Origin: UBA1413 sp037447215
GTDB taxonomy: Bacteria > Bacteroidota > Bacteroidia > Bacteroidales > Prolixibacteraceae
Length of the DNA stretch: 64,000 nucleotides
Direction: 5' to 3'
Assembly (NCBI GenBank): GCA_037447215.1
Contig: JBBIHB010000009.1
Location: 40,103 to 104,102, forward strand
Translations under genes and position numbers: made by a program
The notes under the pieces: generated by a model
Told to the model about the DNA's origin: nothing
The model's input: the letters and a program-made list of their open reading frames with translations, nothing else
Databases searched by the model: none
Part shown: piece by piece, positions 9,223 through 17,263 of the stretch
How the letters are laid out: the number at the start of each line of letters is the position of its first letter
How positions within the stretch are numbered: the first letter of the stretch is position 1

Positions 9223-11193
9223 TTAAGGCGTCAATTCAAATTCTCGGGTCAATTCAGCATTAGAATCTCCGCCTACAAAAACCTGAAAGGAGCCCGGTTC
9301 TGCCACAAAATCGAGGTCATAATTATAAAATGACAGGTCATATTCGGTTAGTTTAAAGGTTACTTTACGGGATTCGCCTTTCTTTAGGAATATTTTCCTG
9401 AAACCTTTCAATTCCCTGAGCGGGCGCGAAACCGAGCCCACCACATCGCGCACATAGAGTTGAATAACCTCTTCGCCATCAAAATCGCCGGTATTGGTTA
9501 TGTCAACCGAAACCTCCATCTCTCCCGAAGGATGAATTTTATCACTACTCAGCATAATATTGGAATACTCAAACTTTGTATAGCTGAGGCCATACCCAAA
9601 CGGGTACAGAGGCGAATTGGGCACATCGAGGTAGTTCAACCTGAATTTCTGAAACTCATCTCCCAGATTAGGGCGTCCGGTATTTTTATGGTTGTAATAA
9701 ACCGGTATCTGTCCCACATTGCGCGGGAATGTCATGGTAAGTTTTCCTGAAGGGTTGTAATTGCCAAAAAGAACATCAGCGATGGCATTTCCAGCCTCAA
9801 CACCCGGGTGCCACACAAACAAAATGGCATCGGCCAATTCATTTTCCTCTTCCATAGCGAGGGGGCGGCCACTCATCATGACCAGTACCAGTGGTTTGCT
9901 GGTTTTTTTCAGGGCGCGGATCAGTTTTTTCTGCGGTTCGGAAAGGGTTATGTCCGACCTGCTCGCAGATTCACTGCTCATTTCTGTAGCCTCCCCGATA
10001 ACAACCACTACCACATCGGAGCGCAAGGCATGCAAGACTGCTTCGGCCATCATTTCTTCGGGAGTTCGTGGGTCAATCACGATTCGGGTACCGAAAACAT
10101 TGATTTTGGCCGCAAATTCAGGATCGTCAGATATATTGGAACCCTTTGCATACAAAATATTTACCTGGTCACCGGCCACATTCCTGATACCTTCGTGAAC
10201 AGGAACAGAAAGCTGTGGATCGCCTGTTGGCGCCCAGGTTCCCGGCATATTTTTTTTATCGTTGGCCAAAGGTCCGATCAAAGCCATGGTTCCTGATTTT
10301 TTAAGTGGTAAAGCTTGTTTCTCATTTTTAAGCAATATAAACGAACGGGCGGCAGCTTCGCGGGCCAATTTTCGGTTTTCAGCCGTGAGGATTTCTTTTT
10401 CAGGCCTCGAATCATCGAAGTACCGGTAAGGATCGTCGAAAAGCCCCAACTTATATTTGGCTTCCAGAACCCTGCGACAGGCGCGGTTTATATCGGTACT
10501 GGTTATTTTCCCTTCGTCGAGCGACTGTTTCAAAGTGGTCAGGAACCCTTCGCCAACCATATCCATATTTAGACCAGCTTTGAGAGCAAGGGCCGAAACT
10601 GCCTGAAGATCACCCAAGCCGTGGTCGGTCATTTCATTCACCGACGTGTAATCGGATACCACAAAACCATCGAATCCCCATTTATCGCGCAGAATGGTGG
10701 TCAGCAGCCACCGGTTGCCAGTTGCCGGAACGCCATCCACAACGTTGAACGACGACATAACACTACCCACACCTGCATCAATGGCATCTTTGAAAGGGGG
10801 GAAATAAAAATTGAACATACTCTGCCTGCACATATCCACGGTGTTGTAATCCCTTCCCCCTTCGGCTGCTCCGTAAAGCGCCATGTGTTTTACAGTAGAC
10901 ATCAAGGTATTTGTGAGTTTCAGGTCGTTACCCTGGTAGCCCCGTATCATCGCTCTGGCAATTTCAGAAGCAAGAAACGGATCTTCGCCTGCACCTTCGG
11001 CAACCCTTCCCCAACGTGGGTTGCGCGAAATATCGGCCATTGGTGAAAAATTCCAGAAAATACCATCGGCAGTGGCTTCTATTGCTGCCATGCGGGCTGT
11101 CCTCTCAATCAGATCCATATCCCAGCTGTACGACAAACCCAATGGTATGGGATAGGTGGTCTTATACCCGTGTATTACATCGGCCCCAAACAT
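9223..11193 (-). CDS. bglX: GH3 beta-glucosidase BglX-type, main part (gene broken by assembly gap)
   Basis: This 656-residue frame starts inside the enzyme at FGADVIHGY and carries most of the GH3 catalytic domain: GRVAEGAGEDPF, KHMALYG, the nucleophile region GFVVSDYT (Asp), then the second GH3 domain with a GEATEMSSES loop, and a C-terminal fibronectin type III-like domain (GEEVIQLYVRD, ELKGF). BglX enzymes are periplasmic and cleave beta-linked gluco-oligosaccharides, often including sophorose. The N-terminus is in the frame at 11244-11501; the two are split by 10 N and two single-base indels that cancel, so the genomic gene is probably intact. It is the last gene of the GH144 PUL and would finish oligosaccharide breakdown. 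Confidence 0.9.
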   Translation of the reverse strand: MFGADVIHGYKTTYPIPLGLSYSWDMDLIERTARMAAIEATADGIFWNFSPMADISRNPRWGRVAEGAGEDPFLASEIARAMIRGYQGNDLKLTNTLMSTVKHMALYGAAEGGRDYNTVDMCRQSMFNFYFPPFKDAIDAGVGSVMSSFNVVDGVPATGNRWLLTTILRDKWGFDGFVVSDYTSVNEMTDHGLGDLQAVSALALKAGLNMDMVGEGFLTTLKQSLDEGKITSTDINRACRRVLEAKYKLGLFDDPYRYFDDSRPEKEILTAENRKLAREAAARSFILLKNEKQALPLKKSGTMALIGPLANDKKNMPGTWAPTGDPQLSVPVHEGIRNVAGDQVNILYAKGSNISDDPEFAAKINVFGTRIVIDPRTPEEMMAEAVLHALRSDVVVVVIGEATEMSSESASRSDITLSEPQKKLIRALKKTSKPLVLVMMSGRPLAMEEENELADAILFVWHPGVEAGNAIADVLFGNYNPSGKLTMTFPRNVGQIPVYYNHKNTGRPNLGDEFQKFRLNYLDVPNSPLYPFGYGLSYTKFEYSNIMLSSDKIHPSGEMEVSVDITNTGDFDGEEVIQLYVRDVVGSVSRPLRELKGFRKIFLKKGESRKVTFKLTEYDLSFYNYDLDFVAEPGSFQVFVGGDSNAELTREFELTP

Positions 11194-11243
11194 AAAAGGG
11201 GATTCCTAAACGGCTCTCCTCAACGGCAAGTTTCTGTGCCTGC

Positions 11244-11501
11244 CTAACCTTTAAGGGCCATAAACGCCAAATATTCCACCGACCTGTNNNNNNNNNNGAT
11301 TTTTGCCTCCACATCGGTACTTACCACCGAACCGGTTGGGATACCGCCTCCGGGCGTAATGAGGTTGAGCTGCCCGATTTTTTCTTCGATGGTCATCTGC
11401 CCCATCAGGTTACTGATGTAGCGGTTCATTTCCGTATCTTTTCGTGGTTCACAGGAAAAGATTATTGATGCAAATACAAATAATCGGATAGACTTCTTCA
11501 T
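11244..11501 (-). CDS. bglX: GH3 beta-glucosidase, N-terminal fragment
   Basis: This frame encodes a signal peptide with a lipobox-like IIFSC (Cys17), then the GH3 start (LMGQMTIEEKIGQLN, GGGIPTG). It reaches the 10-N gap at 11288-11297, after which the correct frame would continue VGGIFGVYGPLKVRQAQKLA and RLGIPF into the main part. In the given sequence a missing base in the CCCTTAAA run near 11248 and an extra T in the TTTT run near 11197 shift the frame out and back. The fragment is not a separate gene; it belongs to the enzyme at 9223-11193. Confidence 0.85.
   Translation of the reverse strand: MKKSIRLFVFASIIFSCEPRKDTEMNRYISNLMGQMTIEEKIGQLNLITPGGGIPTGSVVSTDVEAKIXXXXRSVEYLAFMALKG
11288..11297. 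other. assembly gap (10 N)
   Basis: Ten ambiguous bases interrupt the GH3 gene. A 10-N run is usually a placeholder of unknown length; by comparison with the family pattern only a few codons seem to be missing. Both flanking indels are in homopolymer runs, which points to poor read quality here and not to biological decay. Confidence 0.98.
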
Positions 11502-11513
11502 AATGGAATGGTT

Positions 11514-13322
11514 TTATTCAATTCTAATGATTCCTGACCGTTCAGAAATTCCATTTTCATTAAATGCTTCGATGCAGAAATAATAAGGAGTGTCCCTGTC
11601 AAGGCAACGCATCAAATGTTCATTGATGTCGTAAATCAGCCATGATTGATACATTTTGTCGGGTGCAATTCCCCATCGGATATTGTATCCCTGTGCCCCT
11701 TTTGCTGGTTTCCACGAGAAAGTCGCATCTCTTCGGTCGGTTTCACGTTTTACTTTAAATTCCTCCACCTGAGCTGGTTTCTTGCCTAAACCCAGACCAA
11801 ACACCCTGATTTCGGACATAGCCAGATTGGGCCCCGGAACTTCAATGTTTTTATACCGGACAAATTTCCCTTCAATGGGCTGGAGGAGAACTATATACGC
11901 ATTTGGTGTGTCTTTCCAGCTATTGCTTCGGTCAACTACGGTTTTCCAGGTTTTACCGTCATCAGATACTTCAATGGTGAAACGGTGCCGCAACCCATCC
12001 ACACGTGTGTATATTCCGGTTTCATGATCATGATAATTTAACTGGATGGCATAAATCTTTCCCGGATTCAGCATTTCAACCTTCACCCATTGTTTATCAT
12101 CATTGGCCTCCGCTACCCAGAACGATTTCGGGCTTTCATCGGTCAGCACCTCAGAAATAATCTCGCCTGCATGGTTTTTTGACATGGGCATTTCGGTAAT
12201 GTCATATTCGTCATCGGTTGATGTGCTTTTTTTGATCTGCAACATTGTAGATGAAACTGTGGTTTTCCCTTTGTATGACAAAAGCATCCATCCATTATGC
12301 TGGCCAGCCCGGGATGGATGGTTGGGTGCAAACCTCGGGTAATCACCATAATGTGTATCTGAATACATAAGGCCTTCCTTATCAAAATAGGTTGGGAACA
12401 TGCACAATCGGCGCTCCCAATGTGAATTTGAAGCCAAAGCCATTGTTGCAAAATGCCAGTACTGCCCATTGTTTTGTTTGACTGTAACCCCATGTCCGGC
12501 GCCATTGGTAAAACCTCCGGGCTTAAAACACATCGGATTGTTTTTCATATAGGTGAACGGGCCTAATGGAGTATCCCCGATATAAACCCCGTCGGCATAA
12601 ACATTGAATTGTGTTCCGGGCGCCGCATACTGCAAATAGTATTTACCATTGTGTTTGGTCATAGAAGCGCCTTCCATGTATCCTTTCTTGATGGTAGGAT
12701 GGAAATTGTTTTCGCCAAAACGTTCCCATCCATGCTCTTCTTCCACCAGGTTTATTAAATCTTTATTTACCCCTGTTTCCAGAAAACGATCTTTTTTATT
12801 CAGTTCTTTTACACGTATGGGATATACGTTCGACGAACCCCAGTACAAATAAGTCCTGCCGTCATCGTCAATAAATAATTCTGAATCCTGAATGTTGTTT
12901 GTGATGGAAGCAACAGGTGTCCACTTTCCGCTTTTTGGATTATCGGTATAAAGAATGCTGCCATAACCGGCCGGATTACCGGCAAAATAAACCACCGAAT
13001 CTTTGTAATTAAATGCCGTTGGCGCATTGCTTCCTTCGAAAAACCATTGTACAGGCCTGATAAACTGCCAGTTGACCAGGTCGGTTGAATGCCAGTACCC
13101 AAATGAACGGGTAACAAACATGTAATATTCGCCCCGATATTCGATTACCGCCGGGTCGGCTCCGGAACGGTACGAAATATTCCGGCTCGAATTATAAACC
13201 ATATAGGTATAATCGATATCGAGCGGGTTGCAGTACGTATCTGGAAAAAATTCCTGAGAAAAAAGTTTGCCCGGCAATGATAAGCCTGTCAGGAATATTA
13301 CAATTATCACGCAATGTCTCAT
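11514..13322 (-). CDS. GH43-family glycosidase with discoidin and fibronectin III domains
   Basis: A 602-residue exported enzyme with a signal peptide to about residue 22. The five-bladed GH43 propeller covers about 25-340; the catalytic acids are visible as the general base Asp in SGADPAV, the pKa-modulating Asp in IQDSELFIDDDG and the general acid Glu in GYMEGASM. A discoidin (F5/8 type C) domain follows (about 385-510, SFWVAEANDDKQWVKVEM, VRYKNIEVPGPN) and then a fibronectin type III domain to the end (RDATFSWKPAKGAQGYNIRWG). GH43 enzymes usually remove arabinose, xylose or galactose units. It sits between GH144 and GH3 genes, 12 bases from each, so it is part of that PUL and may trim side groups. 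Confidence 0.85.
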   Translation of the reverse strand: MRHCVIIVIFLTGLSLPGKLFSQEFFPDTYCNPLDIDYTYMVYNSSRNISYRSGADPAVIEYRGEYYMFVTRSFGYWHSTDLVNWQFIRPVQWFFEGSNAPTAFNYKDSVVYFAGNPAGYGSILYTDNPKSGKWTPVASITNNIQDSELFIDDDGRTYLYWGSSNVYPIRVKELNKKDRFLETGVNKDLINLVEEEHGWERFGENNFHPTIKKGYMEGASMTKHNGKYYLQYAAPGTQFNVYADGVYIGDTPLGPFTYMKNNPMCFKPGGFTNGAGHGVTVKQNNGQYWHFATMALASNSHWERRLCMFPTYFDKEGLMYSDTHYGDYPRFAPNHPSRAGQHNGWMLLSYKGKTTVSSTMLQIKKSTSTDDEYDITEMPMSKNHAGEIISEVLTDESPKSFWVAEANDDKQWVKVEMLNPGKIYAIQLNYHDHETGIYTRVDGLRHRFTIEVSDDGKTWKTVVDRSNSWKDTPNAYIVLLQPIEGKFVRYKNIEVPGPNLAMSEIRVFGLGLGKKPAQVEEFKVKRETDRRDATFSWKPAKGAQGYNIRWGIAPDKMYQSWLIYDINEHLMRCLDRDTPYYFCIEAFNENGISERSGIIRIE

Positions 13323-13333
13323 CAGATTTTATT

Positions 13334-15736
13334 TTATTGATTACGAATGAGTAGTTTGGTGTGAAAAACTTCCTTAGCGGTATTCAACTGAAAAATATAA
13401 TAGCCATCGTCAAGGACATCAACCGGAAATGTAAAATGGTTGGATTGGGGTTGCAACTGTCTTGAAACTAATGCTCTGCCATCCAACGAAAAAATGGTAA
13501 TGCTTACCGGTTGAAGGTTTTGCATTTCCGGGAAATGAAACGTGACCTTATCGCTGGCTGGATTGGGATAAACCTTCAGAGGGGCTGGTTTTACCATTGA
13601 CATGGAAGTTGGAACTTCGAACTGAAACCCTAGCTTTGTGAGTCCTGCCTGAAGTTCTTCATCTTTCATAACCGTATTCCAGAGCAATCCTGTCCGGTAG
13701 TTCTCAATCATAACAATGATAGGTCCCTGGTCAATTCCGATATAGGCCCGCTGTACCCAGTTCTGTGCGTCGTTAAAAGCATCATAGGTCCCATATTTGC
13801 CAAAAAGTTCAGCTCCCCTTTCGCGGTAGAAATATTTTAGGGCTTTCATCGATTCTTCGGGTGTATAGGGCATACTTGCCAGGGCTGCTGTGGGGCTGAT
13901 GGTTCCATTATCGTTCCGCATCGGCTCATGTGCTTTGTACCCGAAAGGATCGTCGCTGGCCGTGAGCCCCCAGTTTTTTGCACTGTAGTTGGGAAAATAG
14001 AATGGATTGTCAACTGCATAGGCATGATGGATCCGGGCCGTATTTACATATTCCTGCCAGTAATCGGCATATTGGTCTTTCAAACCTTTGGGATTTATGC
14101 CCAGATGCGAATAATGAATCCAGAATAGTGGGCCTCCCCAGTCAGGCGACAAGTTAATGTCATACACATAAAAGGTTCGTTTTCTGACCATTTGCCCATT
14201 CCTTGCCCATCCCTCGTCATACACCTCGCGTGAAATGGGATAGGTAGGCGACGAGGCTGCCATGATATACGTCACCAGCGATTCATTCCATCCGCTTACT
14301 TTCATGTTCATGGCAAAGTGGCGGTTTGGCGACCAATGCCAGTACAACACATTCTGTCCGCCATTGCGGTACCAGTCCCACCTTATTTCACGCCACAGCT
14401 GGTTTGCCTTTTGTCTGATCTGTTCTGATTTTGCGTCTGACCCGGTGAAATAGTTTTTCAACGCAACCAGGGCCTGAGCCACAAATGAAGTTTCTACAAT
14501 ATCGCCCCCGTCATCATCGGCCGAAAAGGGTTGTGTACGAAATGTGTCGCCATTGTACCAGTGCGACCATGCCCCGTAATGTCGGTCGCAGTTTTCGAGA
14601 AAATGAAGGATTTTCAATATCCGGTCTTTGACTTCTTCCCTTGACCGGTATTCACGTTGGTGAGCCACAATCATGGCCATAAGTCCCATTCCGGTAGCCC
14701 CCGAAGCAACGGTGCGGCCATTCCCGTTCGAACGTTCGAGCGCCATTCCGGTGGCCTGGTGTGCCCCTTCCCAGAAATATCGGAAAGTGTAGCGCTGAAC
14801 CATATCCATCAGTTCATCATTGTTAAAATCGCAAAGGGTTGCTGAGGTTTCCAATGGCTGTGATTCACGACCCTGAACCAGGGTGGTGACCCGGTAAAGC
14901 ACCTCCTTGTTTTTCCCCTTTTCAGGCAAAAAGTCGAGGTAATAATTTTCGGTTGTTTCACCCCTTGTTTCGTATGAAGCACCTCCATCGAACGAAGCGT
15001 CGATACTGTATTTCAGGCCGGGCATAGGAACTACCCAGTTCAGCTCTGCGTGGCTGTCGTACCCTGCGGCTACCAAACCCGAAACGGGTGGAATTACAGC
15101 CATCCTTTTATATGCTGTGATTTCGTCTATCAGGATTAGTCTCGAAGCACCATTTTTTTCCGCCTGGTTGAATATAACACCCTTTGTTGATGCAAAATTC
15201 ATCTGGCTGTTTTCATTATCTCCAAAGATAACCGATAGAGGAATTCCTACCCGTGTCCATTTTCTGGCCGGGATATCATTGTTGAATGCCGAAAGTGCGT
15301 AAAGCTTTGACGGCACATCTCCAGCTCCACTTTTGTTTACTGCAATTAGCCCGATCAGAGGGAGTGCTGCTGCGGGGAAGTTATTATCGGAATATATGTA
15401 AAACGACAGGGAGTCGAGGCCTTTCAGATCGGCGGTAGTCCATCCTTTCCTGAAAACCGTGGCACGCCAATTCCCGTTTTCGTTTGATGTGTAGTTGAAC
15501 CTGAGTGACGTAGAGCCTTTAAAAGCATTGTTCGAACATGGGATTTTATCGTTCCATTGAGGGCCTCCGGGTGGGTGGGTATGCTCAAAAAAACTTGGAG
15601 CCATACTACCCACATTAACGATACCCTGATCATAAAATGTCGCGTCTGTTCCTTCTTCGAAAAACCATACTTCCTGGCCGGTGGACGAAAATGCCAGAAA
15701 AAGGGCGAATGCTGTACATATCAGTATTTTTGTCAT
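13334..15736 (-). CDS. GH144 glucoamylase-family enzyme with T9SS sorting domain
   Basis: An 800-residue secreted enzyme. Signal peptide 1-20; N-terminal beta-sandwich, probably carbohydrate-binding (about 22-210); fibronectin III-like segment (about 213-300); GH144/glucoamylase-family (alpha/alpha)6 domain (about 305-700, with TFRYFWEGAHQATGMALERS, DDDGGDIVETSFVAQAL, VLYWHWSPN, ISPTAALASMPY, DQGPIIVMIENYRTGLLW); and a type A T9SS C-terminal domain (about 722-800, VYPNPASDKV ... TKLLIRNQ). The characterised GH144 member is an endo-beta-1,2-glucanase, so that is the likely activity. The T9SS tail predicts export to the surface or medium, unlike the paralogue encoded directly upstream at 15739-17142. 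Confidence 0.88.
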   Translation of the reverse strand: MTKILICTAFALFLAFSSTGQEVWFFEEGTDATFYDQGIVNVGSMAPSFFEHTHPPGGPQWNDKIPCSNNAFKGSTSLRFNYTSNENGNWRATVFRKGWTTADLKGLDSLSFYIYSDNNFPAAALPLIGLIAVNKSGAGDVPSKLYALSAFNNDIPARKWTRVGIPLSVIFGDNENSQMNFASTKGVIFNQAEKNGASRLILIDEITAYKRMAVIPPVSGLVAAGYDSHAELNWVVPMPGLKYSIDASFDGGASYETRGETTENYYLDFLPEKGKNKEVLYRVTTLVQGRESQPLETSATLCDFNNDELMDMVQRYTFRYFWEGAHQATGMALERSNGNGRTVASGATGMGLMAMIVAHQREYRSREEVKDRILKILHFLENCDRHYGAWSHWYNGDTFRTQPFSADDDGGDIVETSFVAQALVALKNYFTGSDAKSEQIRQKANQLWREIRWDWYRNGGQNVLYWHWSPNRHFAMNMKVSGWNESLVTYIMAASSPTYPISREVYDEGWARNGQMVRKRTFYVYDINLSPDWGGPLFWIHYSHLGINPKGLKDQYADYWQEYVNTARIHHAYAVDNPFYFPNYSAKNWGLTASDDPFGYKAHEPMRNDNGTISPTAALASMPYTPEESMKALKYFYRERGAELFGKYGTYDAFNDAQNWVQRAYIGIDQGPIIVMIENYRTGLLWNTVMKDEELQAGLTKLGFQFEVPTSMSMVKPAPLKVYPNPASDKVTFHFPEMQNLQPVSITIFSLDGRALVSRQLQPQSNHFTFPVDVLDDGYYIFQLNTAKEVFHTKLLIRNQ

Positions 15737-15738
15737 GG

Positions 15739-17142
15739 TTATTTCAGGTATGGGCTTTTAAAACCCAGATTTTTCAATCCCCTTTGTACATCTTCGTTCT
15801 GCATAAAAAGATTCCATAGTAACCCTGTCCGGTGGTTCTCGATCATCACTACAATGGGCCCCTGGTCAATAGCCAGGTAGCGAAGCGGGAACCATTCATA
15901 CTCTTCACTGAAAGCGTCGTAGAATCCATATTTGCCCAAGATTTTTTCACCTAAATTTTCGTAAAAATGGCGGATTACCGGCATTACTTCGTCAGGGGCG
16001 TAAGGCAGCGATGAAAGGGCTGCCGTAGGGCTGATCACCCCCAGATCATAAGTAGGCCGGTGCCCGGCATAGCTGGTTTTTAAAGAATTGCCATGTTCAG
16101 GCCTTTCATTGGTTTGTCCCCTGAAATAGGCCGAGGCTCCGGGAACTGAATAACTTGAAGAGAGGCCCCAGCAATTTTCGCCATATCCTTTATATCCATG
16201 CGGGTTGTTAATACAATGTTGACGGTTGATGAGGGTATGCGAAACATTGAGTTCCCAGTAGTCAGCGTACTTATCGGACAGTCCCCGGGGATTAAGGCCG
16301 AGGTAGGAGTAGTGAGCCCAGAACAGAGGACCCCCGTTTATGGAATCTATATGGTGTTTCAATCTGAGTGTATGCCCATGCGTAGTGATTTGGGTTGCAA
16401 TTTTTCCGCTCAATGCCCACCCTTGTTCATACGTTTCAGCATCAATTGGGAATGTGGGCGACGAAGCGGCTAATATATAAGCTATCAGGCACTCATTGTA
16501 TCCGGTTATTTTGTGGTTCATCTGCCAGCCTACATTAGGCGACCAGTGCCAGTATAAAACCTTTTCGCCTTCTTTGGTGTAAAAGTTCCATTCCACCTCC
16601 CGCCAAAGCTGGTCGATTTTTTCGGACAATTGTTGTTCTTCGGAATTTCCATCTTTAAAATATTCTTTTACAGCCAATAATCCTTGAATTAGAAAGGCTG
16701 TTTCAACCAGGTCGCCTCCATCGTCATATTTGCTGAATGGCTGCACCTTGCCGGTTTCGCCATTGAGCCAATGGGGCCATACACCATGAAACCGGTCGGC
16801 TGTTTCGAGGAAATCCACAATTTTCTGAAAACGTTCAAATCCTTGCTGCCGGGTAATAAAGCCTCTTTCAATTGCCGAGATAATGGACATAAGTCCGAAA
16901 CCGCTACCACCTGTGGTTACAATATGTTTATCGTTCTGAGGGTAATCCCCGTCAACATGGTAACGTTCGCGTGCCAGTCCAGAATTGGGTTCTGCCCCAT
17001 CCCAGAAATATTGGAAGGTATAGTATTGCACCGAATCGAGCAGTTGGTTGTCGGAAAGAGGACTTGTTGCCTTGTTTTTTGTGCCCGACATGCATCCCTG
17101 TAGCAAATATAAAAGCGCCAAAAGAATAATAAATAACCTCAT
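15739..17142 (-). CDS. GH144 glucoamylase-family lipoprotein
   Basis: A 467-residue lipoprotein (LLQGC, Cys17) made up almost entirely of the GH144 catalytic domain: YTFQYFWDGAEPNSGLARER, DDGGDLVETAFLIQGL, VLYWHWSPNVGWQMN, YIAYI-type helices, ISPTAALSSLPYAPDEV, DQGPIVVMIENHRTGLLW. It is a clear paralogue of the catalytic part of the 800-residue protein encoded 2 bases downstream but lacks the accessory and T9SS domains. It would be tethered to a membrane, most likely the cell surface or periplasmic face, and cut the glucan or its fragments there. Endo-beta-1,2-glucanase activity is inferred from the family. Confidence 0.87.
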   Translation of the reverse strand: MRLFIILLALLYLLQGCMSGTKNKATSPLSDNQLLDSVQYYTFQYFWDGAEPNSGLARERYHVDGDYPQNDKHIVTTGGSGFGLMSIISAIERGFITRQQGFERFQKIVDFLETADRFHGVWPHWLNGETGKVQPFSKYDDGGDLVETAFLIQGLLAVKEYFKDGNSEEQQLSEKIDQLWREVEWNFYTKEGEKVLYWHWSPNVGWQMNHKITGYNECLIAYILAASSPTFPIDAETYEQGWALSGKIATQITTHGHTLRLKHHIDSINGGPLFWAHYSYLGLNPRGLSDKYADYWELNVSHTLINRQHCINNPHGYKGYGENCWGLSSSYSVPGASAYFRGQTNERPEHGNSLKTSYAGHRPTYDLGVISPTAALSSLPYAPDEVMPVIRHFYENLGEKILGKYGFYDAFSEEYEWFPLRYLAIDQGPIVVMIENHRTGLLWNLFMQNEDVQRGLKNLGFKSPYLK

Positions 17143-17185
17143 AATATGGATTTTAAGTTTAAAAATCTGGTTAAAAAGAAATTAC

Positions 17186-17217
17186 AAAGGCTGCCAGGAG
17201 CCAACCCGACAGCCTTT
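17186..17217 (-). terminator. intra-PUL hairpin between LamG lipoprotein and GH144 genes
   Basis: AAAGGCTG at 17186-17193 pairs perfectly with CAGCCTTT at 17210-17217. On the minus strand the stem is followed by a broken T-rich stretch, so it may be a leaky terminator or a stabilising 3' end for the susCD-LamG message. This would let binding proteins be made in excess of the enzymes encoded downstream. The strong T-run lies on the opposite strand. Confidence 0.45.
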
Positions 17218-17263
17218 TTTCAATCAGGTTTTCCTGAAATCAGCTAAACCAATTTTCAACCAT

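Noticed and set aside
11244..11501. true pseudogenisation of the GH3 enzyme
   Set aside because: The two indels cancel, both are in homopolymers and they flank a sequencing gap, so an assembly error is the simpler reading.
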